This document shows positions 36,010 through 44,802 of a stretch of 64,000 bases of DNA, piece by piece. Origin of the DNA: an uncultured Fluviicola sp. (GTDB lineage Bacteria > Bacteroidota > Bacteroidia > Flavobacteriales_D > Crocinitomicaceae); NCBI RefSeq assembly GCF_902168135.1, contig NZ_CABHOL010000024.1:62001-126000 (forward strand), read 5' to 3'. Position numbers and translations under genes: made by a program. The notes beneath the pieces were generated by a model that saw nothing but the letters and a program-made list of their open reading frames with translations, ran no database searches and had not been told where the DNA came from. Positions within the stretch are counted from its first letter, which is position 1; each line of letters starts with the position of its first letter.

Positions 36010-36977
36010 AATTCAGCTGATTCAGTTGTTTCCTCTTCTTCGACGATTTCGGCATCTTCATAGGCATCCCGTGTTTGGCTGCTTCTTCCGTTATCCGGAC
36101 TTGATTCGGCCAATGATTCCATATACTCAAAATCTTCAGCCAATTCCATACCATCCAGAGTCATAGCAGCTTCAGTTACGACTTCTTCCAATTTTTGTTT
36201 TTTAGCCGTATTCTCATTCAACAAGTCGGCATCTGCACGATCAAAAATTTCTTCCAGGTGTACTTCACCTAATTGGAATGTTTGAAGACGGTTCATATCA
36301 AGCGCCAATTGTTCGAAAATAGCTTCGTCTTTCACCATTTTTTCTTCAACCTGTTGCGAAGCATTTTCAGCTGCCGGTTTGGCTTTCTCTTCTTTTAGAT
36401 AGTCTTGATCAGCATATTCGGATAATTGCGCCAGGCTTTTCTTGCCTGAGAGCACGGCTTGTAAATCACGCGCAAACTGATCGTTGAATTCTTCGTCCTC
36501 GTCGGCTGAGTTATTTCCTGAATGCGAGTCTTCATTTTCGAATAAATGGTCATCAACCTGGAAAACATCCGAGAATGGATTGTTTCGATCTTCCGGTTCC
36601 TCTTTTGAGTTATTTGAATAATGAATATCATCATCATGATCGTCATCATAGGCTTTGGCAGTCGCATAGTTCTCTTCATCCGAACCATCATAATCATAAG
36701 CTTTTGCCATTACCATTTCTTCCTGGTCTTCACCGGAATCCTCAAAATATACAGGATCATTTTGGTCGTCATCTTCATCTGCTTCAAATGCCTGATGCGT
36801 ATAATCGAAAGCATGAGATTGGATGCTCATTCCATGGTGATAGGACCGCTGGCTTTGCTTCTGGTCATTTTCGGTTACAATTAAGCCATCTTTAAACATC
36901 AATTTTATTGGTTTTTTATGATCATAATGGGCTTTTGAAGCTCTTTTATGCATTAATTTCTTAAATTCAGGTACCAT
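36006..36977 (-). CDS. Highly acidic unknown cluster protein
   Basis: 323 aa with a basic opening (MVPEFKKLMHKRASKAHYDH) and a very acidic middle (residues 60-170), including AKAYDYDGSDEENY repeated as AKAYDDDHDDD. Two helical motifs follow: NDQFARDLQAVLSGKKSL (about 164-181) and EAIFEQLALDMNRLQTFQLG (about 222-241) with VHLEEIFDRADADL after it. From memory, a similar pair (a short D(M)QAxLxGKK helix, then IFDxIAQxM...LGxVxLExRF) occurs in Bacteroidota proteins associated with eCIS-type or polymorphic-toxin loci, but I could not check this. No enzyme motif or signal peptide. Confidence 0.65.
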   Translation of the reverse strand: MVPEFKKLMHKRASKAHYDHKKPIKLMFKDGLIVTENDQKQSQRSYHHGMSIQSHAFDYTHQAFEADEDDDQNDPVYFEDSGEDQEEMVMAKAYDYDGSDEENYATAKAYDDDHDDDIHYSNNSKEEPEDRNNPFSDVFQVDDHLFENEDSHSGNNSADEDEEFNDQFARDLQAVLSGKKSLAQLSEYADQDYLKEEKAKPAAENASQQVEEKMVKDEAIFEQLALDMNRLQTFQLGEVHLEEIFDRADADLLNENTAKKQKLEEVVTEAAMTLDGMELAEDFEYMESLAESSPDNGRSSQTRDAYEDAEIVEEEETTESAEL

Positions 36978-37002
36978 AATTTTTTTGTTTTTTTATACCA
37001 GC

Positions 37003-37767
37003 TCATCTGGGTTTAGCAGTAACATTGAGGTTAAAAACCGTATGTTCATCCAGTTGAACAATCAACTGATTATCCTTTTTCGATGGTAATTCGGCCAATT
37101 CCAACACGATTTGATCTGCGCCGGCTTGAATAACTCTTGCTTCCTTGCTATTTAGCAATGCTTTGAGCTGATCCGAATTTTTAATGACGAGATTTTCCCC
37201 TTTGATTGCCAGGACATTTTTTCCCTGAACAGTTGCCAATTGAGCGGCAAATACTTTGGGAGGCTTCTGTCCCCGTTGAGCTTTATTAATTAAACCTGCT
37301 AATTTTTTAAAATCAATGGTGTTTCCGGTTCCTTCATTGGAAGCTCCGGGTTTGCTCACCTTGATATTTTGATTTTGGATTTTTTCGACCTCTTTGGCAG
37401 ATCTTATTCCCATTCTGTTCAATTGAAGTTTCGTTTCCGGATCGATCTCTTCGATTTCATCCAGAGCAATATCGTCTGCTTCAATGGGTTTTTTAGCTGT
37501 TTCACGAATCTGACGATCTGTTATTGAACCCAACGACAGACTGATTTTAGAAGAACCTGATTCCCCCGAACCGGCTGTAACAAAGCGAACGTCTTTTCCA
37601 TTGTATTCCGGAAATACATGCAGTTCCATTGAAACATCTTTTACAGCATAGGTTAGCGGACTGCTCAATCCCTTGATGGAAAGCGTTTCACGAGCCTTAT
37701 CGAGCTCGTAAACCAGAGAATCGATAAAATCCTCTAATTGCCAGGATTTATTATTCTTGTTCGCCAT
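37003..37767 (-). CDS. Trypco2-like domain protein
   Basis: 254 aa. The N-terminal 80 residues (FIDSLVYELDKARETL..., then VKDVSMELHVFPEYNGKDVR, FVTAGSGES, KISLSLGSI) follow the layout of the trypsin-co-occurring domain 2: a helix, a strand reading xExELxV, a variable loop and a final KxxLxL strand. The middle has a helix-hairpin-helix-like ETKLQLNRMGIRSAKEVEKI, and the C-terminal 80 residues form a separate beta domain. Trypco domains were described beside peptidases in predicted conflict systems; here the nearby peptidase is a subtilase. It overlaps the gene before it by 17 bases. Family call is by eye. Confidence 0.6.
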   Translation of the reverse strand: MANKNNKSWQLEDFIDSLVYELDKARETLSIKGLSSPLTYAVKDVSMELHVFPEYNGKDVRFVTAGSGESGSSKISLSLGSITDRQIRETAKKPIEADDIALDEIEEIDPETKLQLNRMGIRSAKEVEKIQNQNIKVSKPGASNEGTGNTIDFKKLAGLINKAQRGQKPPKVFAAQLATVQGKNVLAIKGENLVIKNSDQLKALLNSKEARVIQAGADQIVLELAELPSKKDNQLIVQLDEHTVFNLNVTAKPR

Positions 37768-38056
37768 TGAGATCTTCTAGTCTTACAATCGTTAATTTCA
37801 AATTCTGTATCGTCGGCATAAAACTCGTTTCAATATGTTGAGTCGGAGGAGCCGAACCTAGTGTAATTGTGTTGTCATCATTCACCAAAACATCTATTTC
37901 CAAAGGAAGATCAACCAAAATCCTGTCAACCTTCAATGTTTCCCAAAAATCAGATTCCGGGGCAGCATGAGTGATGGCCGACAATGATTCTATCAGTACC
38001 GAAAAGGGTTGAAGCTTTTCGTCAATCTGGTCATATATCTTATCCGTTGTTTTCAA
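37751..38056 (-). CDS. Unknown cluster protein (101 aa)
   Basis: A small mixed alpha/beta protein: KIYDQIDEKLQPFSVLIESL helix, then beta strands DLPLEIDVLVNDDNTITLG and a terminal IQNLKLTIVRLEDLNGE. No signal peptide. It overlaps its neighbours by 17 bases on each side, so three genes in a row share overlapping ends and should be made in a fixed ratio. Function unknown. Confidence 0.7.
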   Translation of the reverse strand: MKTTDKIYDQIDEKLQPFSVLIESLSAITHAAPESDFWETLKVDRILVDLPLEIDVLVNDDNTITLGSAPPTQHIETSFMPTIQNLKLTIVRLEDLNGEQE

Positions 38057-38213
38057 CTTTTTTTGATGAAATTTTGTAATCGATATCTACAGGAGTTGCG
38101 GTTACTTTTTTGTCAAAAATCACCTTCAATCCATCCAGCAATACGGTAGCGTCCTCTGTGCTGAATGCGCCGGAAAAAGACTGCGATGTCGGGAATAATG
38201 TTTGCTCTTTCAT
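38040..38213 (-). CDS. Very small cluster protein (57 aa)
   Basis: ATG at 38213, TAA at 38040, reading MKEQTLFPTSQSFSGAFSTE and then DATVLLDGLKVIFDKKVTAT with a basic tail KISSKKVENNG. It starts 5 bases after the stop of the 614-aa gene and overlaps the next gene by 17 bases, which fills an otherwise empty gap in a tightly packed cluster. The balance of residues and overlap pattern support a real gene. No known family. Confidence 0.65.
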   Translation of the reverse strand: MKEQTLFPTSQSFSGAFSTEDATVLLDGLKVIFDKKVTATPVDIDYKISSKKVENNG

Positions 38214-38218
38214 AGTTA

Positions 38219-40063
38219 CTAATTAGAGGTTACACCTATAAAATGTGCTGAGGCGACAGCGGGGAAGTAAACCATTTCTTCCACCGTGTTTTCAATATTT
38301 CCATACTGATTTACAGCTCCCTGCTTTTGCAGGTAAACTTCTGTTGCCTGAACTTCCGGATATACCCAAAGTGCAGCCATTTCGCCGGCTTTTCCTTTAT
38401 ATTCAAGACCTGTCCTTGATGCTTTTTGCTGATTGACAATAAAATCTTCCGCTTCCACTGCAGCCAGCTGCTGATCGTTAAGCATTGGAAATTGCCCGAT
38501 TGCGGGAAGCAACTGATTCAGTACGGTAGGACTGAGTATCAATCCGGATTTCATTTTGCCTTCCATTTTTCGGGGTCTTGCGGGAGACATCAGCTCAATG
38601 GTTTCCATTTGGGCATTTCTGGTCCTTCCGTGTTCCAATGCAAAATAATACTTGCATTCAAACTCATAACGTACTATGTCTTCTGTAAAATCAGACTGCC
38701 ATACTTTATGCCAAAACGCCCGGTATTTATTGATGTCATTCAGTGGAACAGCTTCTTTGGATGCTCCGATTCTATCATAGAAATAACCCGAAGAAACCAT
38801 GATCGGAAGATCCATGGAAGTCCCCAGCTTTTCACCGTTCTTCCCGCGCCAAAGTACTGCAATGTATACCTTGTATAGTTCACCCGGGATTAAATCATCC
38901 GCCAAATGGGCTGGTATTTCAGGTACAACAGACAAGACTCCCAGGTTTGATCCGTTATGCTCCAAACGGTGCTGGATCAGTGTCTCGCCGCTTTCCCGTC
39001 TTACGATCAATTGAACCATTCCTTTAGGAATATCTTTCGGTGCGTTGATCTTTAAAGGAAATCCCATAGCCCTGCCATATGAAAAGCAAAAACACGACTG
39101 ATTTTTAAAGGGCAGGGGAGTTAATCCGTCGATTTTCAAACTGGCCAGAGTGCTGGTTTTGAATTTAACAGAAGGAAAAGGATACGTTTTTACTCCCATT
39201 TGGTTCAAAAGCCCCTGTACATCTTTATCTTCGACACCAGGATTGAATTTTGCCATTGCGTCCAGTTCGTCTTTGTTGATCTGTGCACCAATGGTTCCCA
39301 ATTTTTGTAATCCGTCGGTAATGGCAGAAATCAGGGTCATAATTGTCATCGGGTCCATCATGGCTCCCGACCACTTATTTGACCGGGCATAACTTTTACC
39401 TTCACTTTTGGTTTCCTGGCCGGACGGGGTCAGTAATCCTTTCAGCAAATCCAACACCTTTTGCAGTTGTTCGGGATCGCTGATCAGTTTTAATAGTTGG
39501 TCCTGCATACCGGTTTTCCCTCCGCCTTTTTGATCCGGTTTCGATTTTCCACCGAGTAGACCTCCAATCATAGGAAGTGCTTTGGGTAAAAACTCCATCA
39601 ATTTGTCCAAAAACAAGGCATTCGAAACGGGCTTTTCTTTGTATTGAAAAGCAACACTTCCAACAGTTTTTTCAAGTGCAGCCGGTGGAGTAGTACGTGC
39701 CGAAAAGGAAACCGAATTTTGCATGGGAGGGATATTTGTTAAACCGGGAATTACACGGACAATAGATGAAATAGCAATTCCATTCTCATCTTTGTCTTTG
39801 TATGAATACAACTGCACATAGGCATGTTCGCGAGTAATTAAATTTGCAGGAATCTCGAAGTGTATTCTACCGAAAGATGAATCCGGAATAGGTCCGTACA
39901 GCGGACTTGCGAACTTTTGATCCTTCATGAAAGGAACACCATAACGGCTGAATGTCTCGGCACCGCCAACAATGATCCGGAAATAACGGTTCTTACCAAT
40001 ATTCCCGGAAAACTGCTGATTGTTCCCGGAATTAACATCGTATTTTAAGATAGCAAGTGCCAT
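38219..40063 (-). CDS. Unknown cluster protein (614 aa)
   Basis: No signal peptide. Residues 1-130 are beta-rich (RYFRIIVGGAETFSRYGVPF; FGRIHFEIPANLITREHAYV). Residues 150-260 hold a Gly/Lys-rich hinge (LLGGKSKPDQKGGGKTG) between helices LPKALPMIGG and DQLLKLISDPEQLQKVLDLL. Residues 300-500 are again beta-rich, with a CFCF pair (QSCFCFSYGRAM), and a final part ends in EEMVYFPAVASAHFIGVTSN. Repeated beta domains and a flexible middle would suit a structural or scaffold protein. Starts 9 bases after the 347-aa gene. No homology recognised. Confidence 0.7.
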   Translation of the reverse strand: MALAILKYDVNSGNNQQFSGNIGKNRYFRIIVGGAETFSRYGVPFMKDQKFASPLYGPIPDSSFGRIHFEIPANLITREHAYVQLYSYKDKDENGIAISSIVRVIPGLTNIPPMQNSVSFSARTTPPAALEKTVGSVAFQYKEKPVSNALFLDKLMEFLPKALPMIGGLLGGKSKPDQKGGGKTGMQDQLLKLISDPEQLQKVLDLLKGLLTPSGQETKSEGKSYARSNKWSGAMMDPMTIMTLISAITDGLQKLGTIGAQINKDELDAMAKFNPGVEDKDVQGLLNQMGVKTYPFPSVKFKTSTLASLKIDGLTPLPFKNQSCFCFSYGRAMGFPLKINAPKDIPKGMVQLIVRRESGETLIQHRLEHNGSNLGVLSVVPEIPAHLADDLIPGELYKVYIAVLWRGKNGEKLGTSMDLPIMVSSGYFYDRIGASKEAVPLNDINKYRAFWHKVWQSDFTEDIVRYEFECKYYFALEHGRTRNAQMETIELMSPARPRKMEGKMKSGLILSPTVLNQLLPAIGQFPMLNDQQLAAVEAEDFIVNQQKASRTGLEYKGKAGEMAALWVYPEVQATEVYLQKQGAVNQYGNIENTVEEMVYFPAVASAHFIGVTSN

Positions 40064-40072
40064 AATAATCTA

Positions 40073-41116
40073 TTATTTTCCTGTTCCGTTTGGTCCTCCT
40101 GCAGGATTTGAACGATTCGGATTAGTAGCTATTTCAGTATCACTCTCAATTTTGTAGAGATCCACAAACTTATCCAGCTTGAAATAATCTGTTGAAAACT
40201 GGAGTTCTACGTTTCCCGTTAACTTTGCTGCCAATTCATCATTCATGGAACTTTTTGCAGACGAAACGCTCACCGATGTTGATTGTCTGGAGTTACTGGT
40301 ACCACCGGAAGGACCGCCAAATATCGAACCGATTAATCCACCGCTCGCCTTCATGTGGCTTCCTCCGGATGAACTGTTCTTGTTCATCGCCTTGTCCTGG
40401 AATGCAGCATCAGTTTTGGATTTGAAGTCGAATACAACACCTGCTTTAATCGTTCCTTTATCGATAACCATCCGTGTAACTCCGGCTAAAACAATTTGTT
40501 GAAGTGTTTTTCTGTGCTCTTTTGCCATTCTAAGCTTGGCGTCCATAATGGCAGCTTTGACTTCATTGTCCTCCATATCGACAGGTTCGCCTTCCTTGCT
40601 CGTCAATTTGGCACCCTCATCATCAAAGGATAAATTAAAATTGTCATTGGAATTGGCTAATTCGCCGAAAGCGTCTTCATCACTCACTTGTTTGACAAAT
40701 TGAGCCACCGACTTGGATGCTTCTTTCATCAAACGGATGTAACTTTCGGTTTGTTCCTTCATTACGGCCATATTTGCGTCAAACACACCCTTCACAAGGT
40801 CTTTTACGAATAACGGAAAATCGACCGTATCAACCAACTCGTCAAAAGCTTCAACACCTCTTCCGATTTCATGTTTATGTCGGCTGTCTTTGATCAAATC
40901 ACTGGCTCTGTCAGCCGTCTGAGATCCTCTCAATTTATCAATAAACCCATTGGCCTGCTGTTCAGTCAACCGTTTGGCATTGGCCAGTACCATGTCTTTG
41001 TACATAGACATTTGATCAGGTCTGGACATCACTTGAAATGCACTGCTCCTACTAAGGACTTCTTTTGCTTCGGAGCGCGCAAGATTTTTTATTTCTTCAG
41101 GAGTTAACTCTGGCAT
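40073..41116 (-). CDS. Unknown cluster protein (347 aa, helical then beta)
   Basis: Residues 1-150 are helical (PEEIKNLARSEAKEVLSRSS; a long amphipathic DLVKGVFDANMAVMKEQTES). Residues 185-240 contain LQQIVLAGVTRMVIDKGTIK and AGVVFDFKSKTD, reading as two beta strands. Then comes a Ser/Gly-rich flexible stretch, and a strand-rich end NVELQFSTDYFKLDKFVDLY. No signal peptide, no enzyme motif. The helix-linker-strand order recalls a membrane-active or assembly protein but nothing definite can be said. Confidence 0.7.
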   Translation of the reverse strand: MPELTPEEIKNLARSEAKEVLSRSSAFQVMSRPDQMSMYKDMVLANAKRLTEQQANGFIDKLRGSQTADRASDLIKDSRHKHEIGRGVEAFDELVDTVDFPLFVKDLVKGVFDANMAVMKEQTESYIRLMKEASKSVAQFVKQVSDEDAFGELANSNDNFNLSFDDEGAKLTSKEGEPVDMEDNEVKAAIMDAKLRMAKEHRKTLQQIVLAGVTRMVIDKGTIKAGVVFDFKSKTDAAFQDKAMNKNSSSGGSHMKASGGLIGSIFGGPSGGTSNSRQSTSVSVSSAKSSMNDELAAKLTGNVELQFSTDYFKLDKFVDLYKIESDTEIATNPNRSNPAGGPNGTGK

Positions 41117-41171
41117 AATTGAATATTTTAAGTTTAATACTTGAACAAATCATAGATTGGTGTGATAAAAA

Positions 41172-42722
41172 TTAATTATCCCAATCTTCAAATTCTTCTT
41201 CAACTGCTGCCAATTCACCTCTTGTGATTCCGCTGTTACCTGTCGTGCTTCCTTCCTGGCTCAGGGCAATGATGTATGACTCTGCCGATTGAATGAAACC
41301 GATAAACTGGTTGTTGTCGAATGCTGCATCGCTGAAATTGGAAACATACTGGAACAATTTGTAACCTTCAACCGCTGCAGTTTTGTACGCCGTAATGTTC
41401 GGTGCGGAACCGTAAGTTTCTTTGTGTAATACATCAATAACAGACCAAACGTTCTTGCTTCTTCCCGGAGCAATTTGATTGATAATTCCATCGTCTGCCA
41501 GAATTTCCATGGCGTCTTGCAAATGGTTGTACATTTCAGTAGCCTGAACATGAGCCATTCCCGTAAAGAACGATGTCAGGTTGTATTGAATTTCACGGAT
41601 CAACTGTGTGATAGGCAAACGAGAAACAAAATCACGATTATTGGATGTTTCCGTTTTAGTAATGTATTCCACAATCTGATGCATTAATTCAGACCACAAG
41701 CGTGAGAACGATTCATTGACAATTGTTCCCTCCAATAAATTGGCATCACTCAAATTAAGTACGCGCTTGAACAACATGCTTCGTTCATCGTTATTCGCTC
41801 TTTCTTCAAGCAGCTTGTAGAAACGGTACAATTTTCCTTCGGTCGCAGGGTCAGAAACATATACGTTACCACGGGCCCACTTCAATATCAGGGCTTCTGC
41901 CAGGTTAAAACACTGAAGCTGCTCCCCAAGTACATAAGTATAGTACAATGCACCGGCACCTAAAATATTTCTGGGAACAATTCCTTGTTTTGCAGAACTT
42001 TCAAAAAGGTCCACGGAAAAATCCCAGGTATTCTGACTTCCCTTAATGCGATACAGATCAATAGGATCCACACCGCCGCTTTCAACACGCAATGCATAAT
42101 CCAATGCCAATGCAAAATATTCATCAAATGAATGGTTGGTAACGGCAGCATCCAATCCGGCGATCGTTTGTGGAATAGACAATTTCATCGAGCTCATATA
42201 ATCAACCATCGCATTGATTATCTTGTCGTTGAATTGATTCGGATCAACATCTCCCGAATAGGTAATGTACTGGCGCACAAAATAATTGATTGGCCCTAAT
42301 TCTTTTACCTTGTAGTAAATGGCAACGATAATGTCCGCTGATTCACCGTTTGAAATTGGTACGTTAGACTGCAGTACCACGCTCAGCATCATTTCAGTAA
42401 TCTGATCAGCTAAATCAGCATCTGCCGGTAAACTGATTCCTCTTAAAGTCAATACTTCATCAATCAGTTCTCTGTAGAAATCCTGAACCAGTTTCTGCAG
42501 ACTGCGCATACAAGCCTGGTAGATTCCGTTTACATCCGTGTTATTTACATTTTCCACAAAAAATGCATAATCCAAACAGGTAGCATATAAAGCTGGAACA
42601 GAAATGATTTTTCGTTCAACCGCCGATAAATTAGCGTTATTAATTAAGCTGTTTACCTGATTGATAACGCCTGTTAATCCATTATCATTGATATGCTGGC
42701 GTACTTTGTCTTCAATATTCAT
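41172..42722 (-). CDS. Unknown all-helical cluster protein (516 aa)
   Basis: Predominantly helical throughout with evenly spaced aromatic residues (VPALYATCLDYAFFVENVNN; GAGALYYTYVLGEQLQCFNL; IREIQYNLTSFFTGMAHVQA). It has an acidic end EEEFEDWDN. No signal peptide, coiled-coil heptads are weak, and there is no nucleotide-binding motif. It may form a repeat solenoid or a shell-like subunit. Gaps of about 50 bases on both sides are the largest within the cluster. Confidence 0.7.
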   Translation of the reverse strand: MNIEDKVRQHINDNGLTGVINQVNSLINNANLSAVERKIISVPALYATCLDYAFFVENVNNTDVNGIYQACMRSLQKLVQDFYRELIDEVLTLRGISLPADADLADQITEMMLSVVLQSNVPISNGESADIIVAIYYKVKELGPINYFVRQYITYSGDVDPNQFNDKIINAMVDYMSSMKLSIPQTIAGLDAAVTNHSFDEYFALALDYALRVESGGVDPIDLYRIKGSQNTWDFSVDLFESSAKQGIVPRNILGAGALYYTYVLGEQLQCFNLAEALILKWARGNVYVSDPATEGKLYRFYKLLEERANNDERSMLFKRVLNLSDANLLEGTIVNESFSRLWSELMHQIVEYITKTETSNNRDFVSRLPITQLIREIQYNLTSFFTGMAHVQATEMYNHLQDAMEILADDGIINQIAPGRSKNVWSVIDVLHKETYGSAPNITAYKTAAVEGYKLFQYVSNFSDAAFDNNQFIGFIQSAESYIIALSQEGSTTGNSGITRGELAAVEEEFEDWDN

Positions 42723-42769
42723 TTTAATAATTTTAAAGTTGAATTACAGATTGTTTTTATTTAACCGGT

Positions 42770-43012
42770 TTATTTTGATGGAGTTGGATTCGGGGTCGGA
42801 GCTTTAATGACAAGGGTGTTTGCCTTGTACTTGTCCATTAGTTTTTGCATCGCCTGCACCGCAATTTTGTCCATTACGATATCTATCCCGTTCAATTTTA
42901 AGATATTCATTGAAGGTAAGTTAATGGATAACTGATTGGGGAATGCTGCACTGATAGAGGGCGTAAAACTTGTTGAAACCAGATCAAACTGGGAAAGATT
43001 AATTGTGTTCAT
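42770..43012 (-). CDS. Unknown cluster protein (80 aa)
   Basis: 80 aa: MNTINLSQFDLVSTSFTPSI, two short hydrophobic helices or strands (INLPSMNILKLNGIDIVM), a KIAVQAMQKLMDKY helix and a Pro/Thr tail (APTPNPTPSK). It starts 6 bases after the subtilase stop. Size and position fit a chaperone, immunity or inhibitor partner of the protease, but no such family is recognised. Confidence 0.65.
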   Translation of the reverse strand: MNTINLSQFDLVSTSFTPSISAAFPNQLSINLPSMNILKLNGIDIVMDKIAVQAMQKLMDKYKANTLVIKAPTPNPTPSK

Positions 43013-43018
43013 ACGTAT

Positions 43019-44326
43019 TTAATTTATGTTTAGTTTATATTTTACCATTTGCAGGGCATCCTCCAGGTTCAGCATTCCATAGCCTGCTTTCATGTCTTTG
43101 AAACTTTTTCCCAGCTTATCGGAACTGTGTTTAAGGATGTATTTTACTTGTTGATCGTTTAATGATTTTCCCTTTTGTTTCGCATAAGATTTTAGCAAGG
43201 CAATACCGCCGGTAACAAAAGGTGTTGAATGAGATGTTCCACTCGAAAAGGCATATTTTCCCTCAATGTGGGTGCTGAAAATATCTGTTCCAGGAGCAAC
43301 GAAATCTACCTGGTCGCCAAAAGTTGAAAAGGCCGCAGCTCCCATCATTTCTTTATCTAATGCACCCACTCCAATGACATGTGGGAGGGAAGAAGGGTAA
43401 TATTTGGCGTTCTGGCCGTCATTTCCTGTTGCCGCAACAATGGTAACTCCTTTGTCTTTGGCATACTTTACGATTTCTTCGTGCGGCAGACCACCGCCTT
43501 CATGCACAATTCCAAGGCTCATATTGATAACCTGTGCACCCTGATCGACAGCCCATTTGATCCCGGAATTGATATTGTCGATCAGACCTGCACCAACGCG
43601 GTCTTCACCTCGTTTCATTGCGCCCAGTACTCTTACCGGAAGTATTTTGCAGTGGGGTACAACCCCGGGAGACATGTGGATTCCTTTGGCACCAATGATC
43701 CCGGCAACATGTGTTCCATGTCCCACTTCATCGTCAGGATCGGTATCATAGCCGAGGAAATCCCCGATAAATTCATTTGCTCCGGAAATAATATCCACAA
43801 AATCATAACCCGGTAAAAGGCAGTGTTGTAATTCCGGATGTTTCAGCTGGATTCCCGTATCCAAAACAGCAATTATCACCGAAGGGTCGCCCAAAGTTTC
43901 TTTCGCCACTTTATCCAGTCCGATCGATTTGCGTACATGGTCATACCGGTATGAATCCTTCTTTCCCAGAGACAAGGTTAATGCGGGAAGAGGTGTGCTT
44001 GCGATTCCGCCCACCTGAACGGATTCAATTTCAGGAAGTAATTCTAAACGGTTTATCAGAGAAGTTGGAATCCGGGTATCTTCTGAGAGAATGAACCTGT
44101 AAAACCGGTTTAACTCCGCTTTGATTTCATCTTCAGACCAAACCTCGTTCTTTTTAGGATATTCGGAAGTAACAACGTAGCCAAGATTATATTCTCTGAA
44201 CACCTCTTCAACATTTGCTGAAAAGGATGAGTTCGCCCTTGCTTTTCCTAAGGCAACATCTCCCCAAAATGGGATATAGGGTAAATTAAAAGACGTAGTA
44301 GTCTTTAGAACTAAATGTGGTTTCAT
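43019..44326 (-). CDS. Subtilase (S8) without signal peptide
   Basis: A 435-aa serine protease and first gene of the cluster. The catalytic set is complete: Asp156 (AVLDTGIQLKHPEL), His203 (GHGTHVAG), oxyanion Asn in AATGNDG (about 302) and Ser365 (SGTSHSTPFVTGG). Residues 1-130 would be the propeptide-like or N-terminal domain (FREYNLGYVVTSEYPKKNEV). There is no Sec signal, unlike most extracellular subtilases, so it acts in the cytoplasm or leaves by another route. Intracellular subtilases mature proteins or degrade targets on demand; beside a trypco2-like gene it may be the effector or processing protease of this cluster. Confidence 0.9.
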   Translation of the reverse strand: MKPHLVLKTTTSFNLPYIPFWGDVALGKARANSSFSANVEEVFREYNLGYVVTSEYPKKNEVWSEDEIKAELNRFYRFILSEDTRIPTSLINRLELLPEIESVQVGGIASTPLPALTLSLGKKDSYRYDHVRKSIGLDKVAKETLGDPSVIIAVLDTGIQLKHPELQHCLLPGYDFVDIISGANEFIGDFLGYDTDPDDEVGHGTHVAGIIGAKGIHMSPGVVPHCKILPVRVLGAMKRGEDRVGAGLIDNINSGIKWAVDQGAQVINMSLGIVHEGGGLPHEEIVKYAKDKGVTIVAATGNDGQNAKYYPSSLPHVIGVGALDKEMMGAAAFSTFGDQVDFVAPGTDIFSTHIEGKYAFSSGTSHSTPFVTGGIALLKSYAKQKGKSLNDQQVKYILKHSSDKLGKSFKDMKAGYGMLNLEDALQMVKYKLNIN

Positions 44327-44364
44327 CCAGAAGTGTGAATAGGGTTATCTAACTAAAATCGGGT

Positions 44365-44393
44365 CAATAATAGAAAAAATATTTGGATTCAAA
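44365..44393 (-). promoter_or_regulatory. Putative promoter of the eleven-gene cluster
   Basis: On the minus strand, TTTG, 17 bases, then TATTATTG (one mismatch to TAnnTTTG), about 40 bases before the subtilase start. It is the best match in the upstream region. Confidence 0.4.
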
Positions 44394-44774
44394 GTTTTTT
44401 GTGAAATTTTTATAAGAGTTGTTCTAATTTGACTTTTTTCACCTGTTTTTTGAAGGGTTTCAGGAGAATATCCTGCTGATTTTAAAGGAAAATCTTGCTG
44501 ATAGTTGCGTGTAAATATTTGTGAATTGCGGGTATCAATGAGTCGTTGGTGATTCGATAACCGGATAAGTTTGATTGATAATCACTCTCACCTGCGAGAA
44601 AATCTGAAAGGGAAAATGGGGTTAAATCTTTTAAAGCTTAAGGGAAATGATTGTCTTAAGAGCGAGTTAAAACCAGTTTTTGCAATGCTTTAAAAAAGCA
44701 TAATTCTGGGAATGCTAAGAAGCCATTAGTTAATTTTCCGTTTTAAAAGAGTTGTTTTAAAGCAGTAAGTCGTT

Positions 44775-44782
44775 TACATTTG
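44775..44782 (+). promoter_or_regulatory. Promoter of the HYC_CC_PP gene
   Basis: TACATTTG, a perfect -7 box, with TTG 20 bases upstream and the ATG 21 bases downstream. Confidence 0.55.
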
Positions 44783-44802
44783 TTTTAGGATTAACAGCAT
44801 TT

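Larger units (their letters stand above)
44327..44802. other. Intergenic region between cluster and copper genes
   Basis: 476 AT-rich bases between divergent genes. It holds the two opposite promoters listed here and no gene. Confidence 0.5.

Noticed and set aside
36575-36895. Plus-strand His-rich open frame (106 aa)
   Set aside because: It is the complement of the Asp/Glu-rich stretch of the acidic protein (GAT/GAC read backwards gives His/Ile-rich frames).
31807-44326. Interpretation of the cluster as a prophage or standard contractile injection system
   Set aside because: No tube, sheath, baseplate, AAA ATPase, capsid, terminase or integrase was recognised; only the lysin domains are phage-like.
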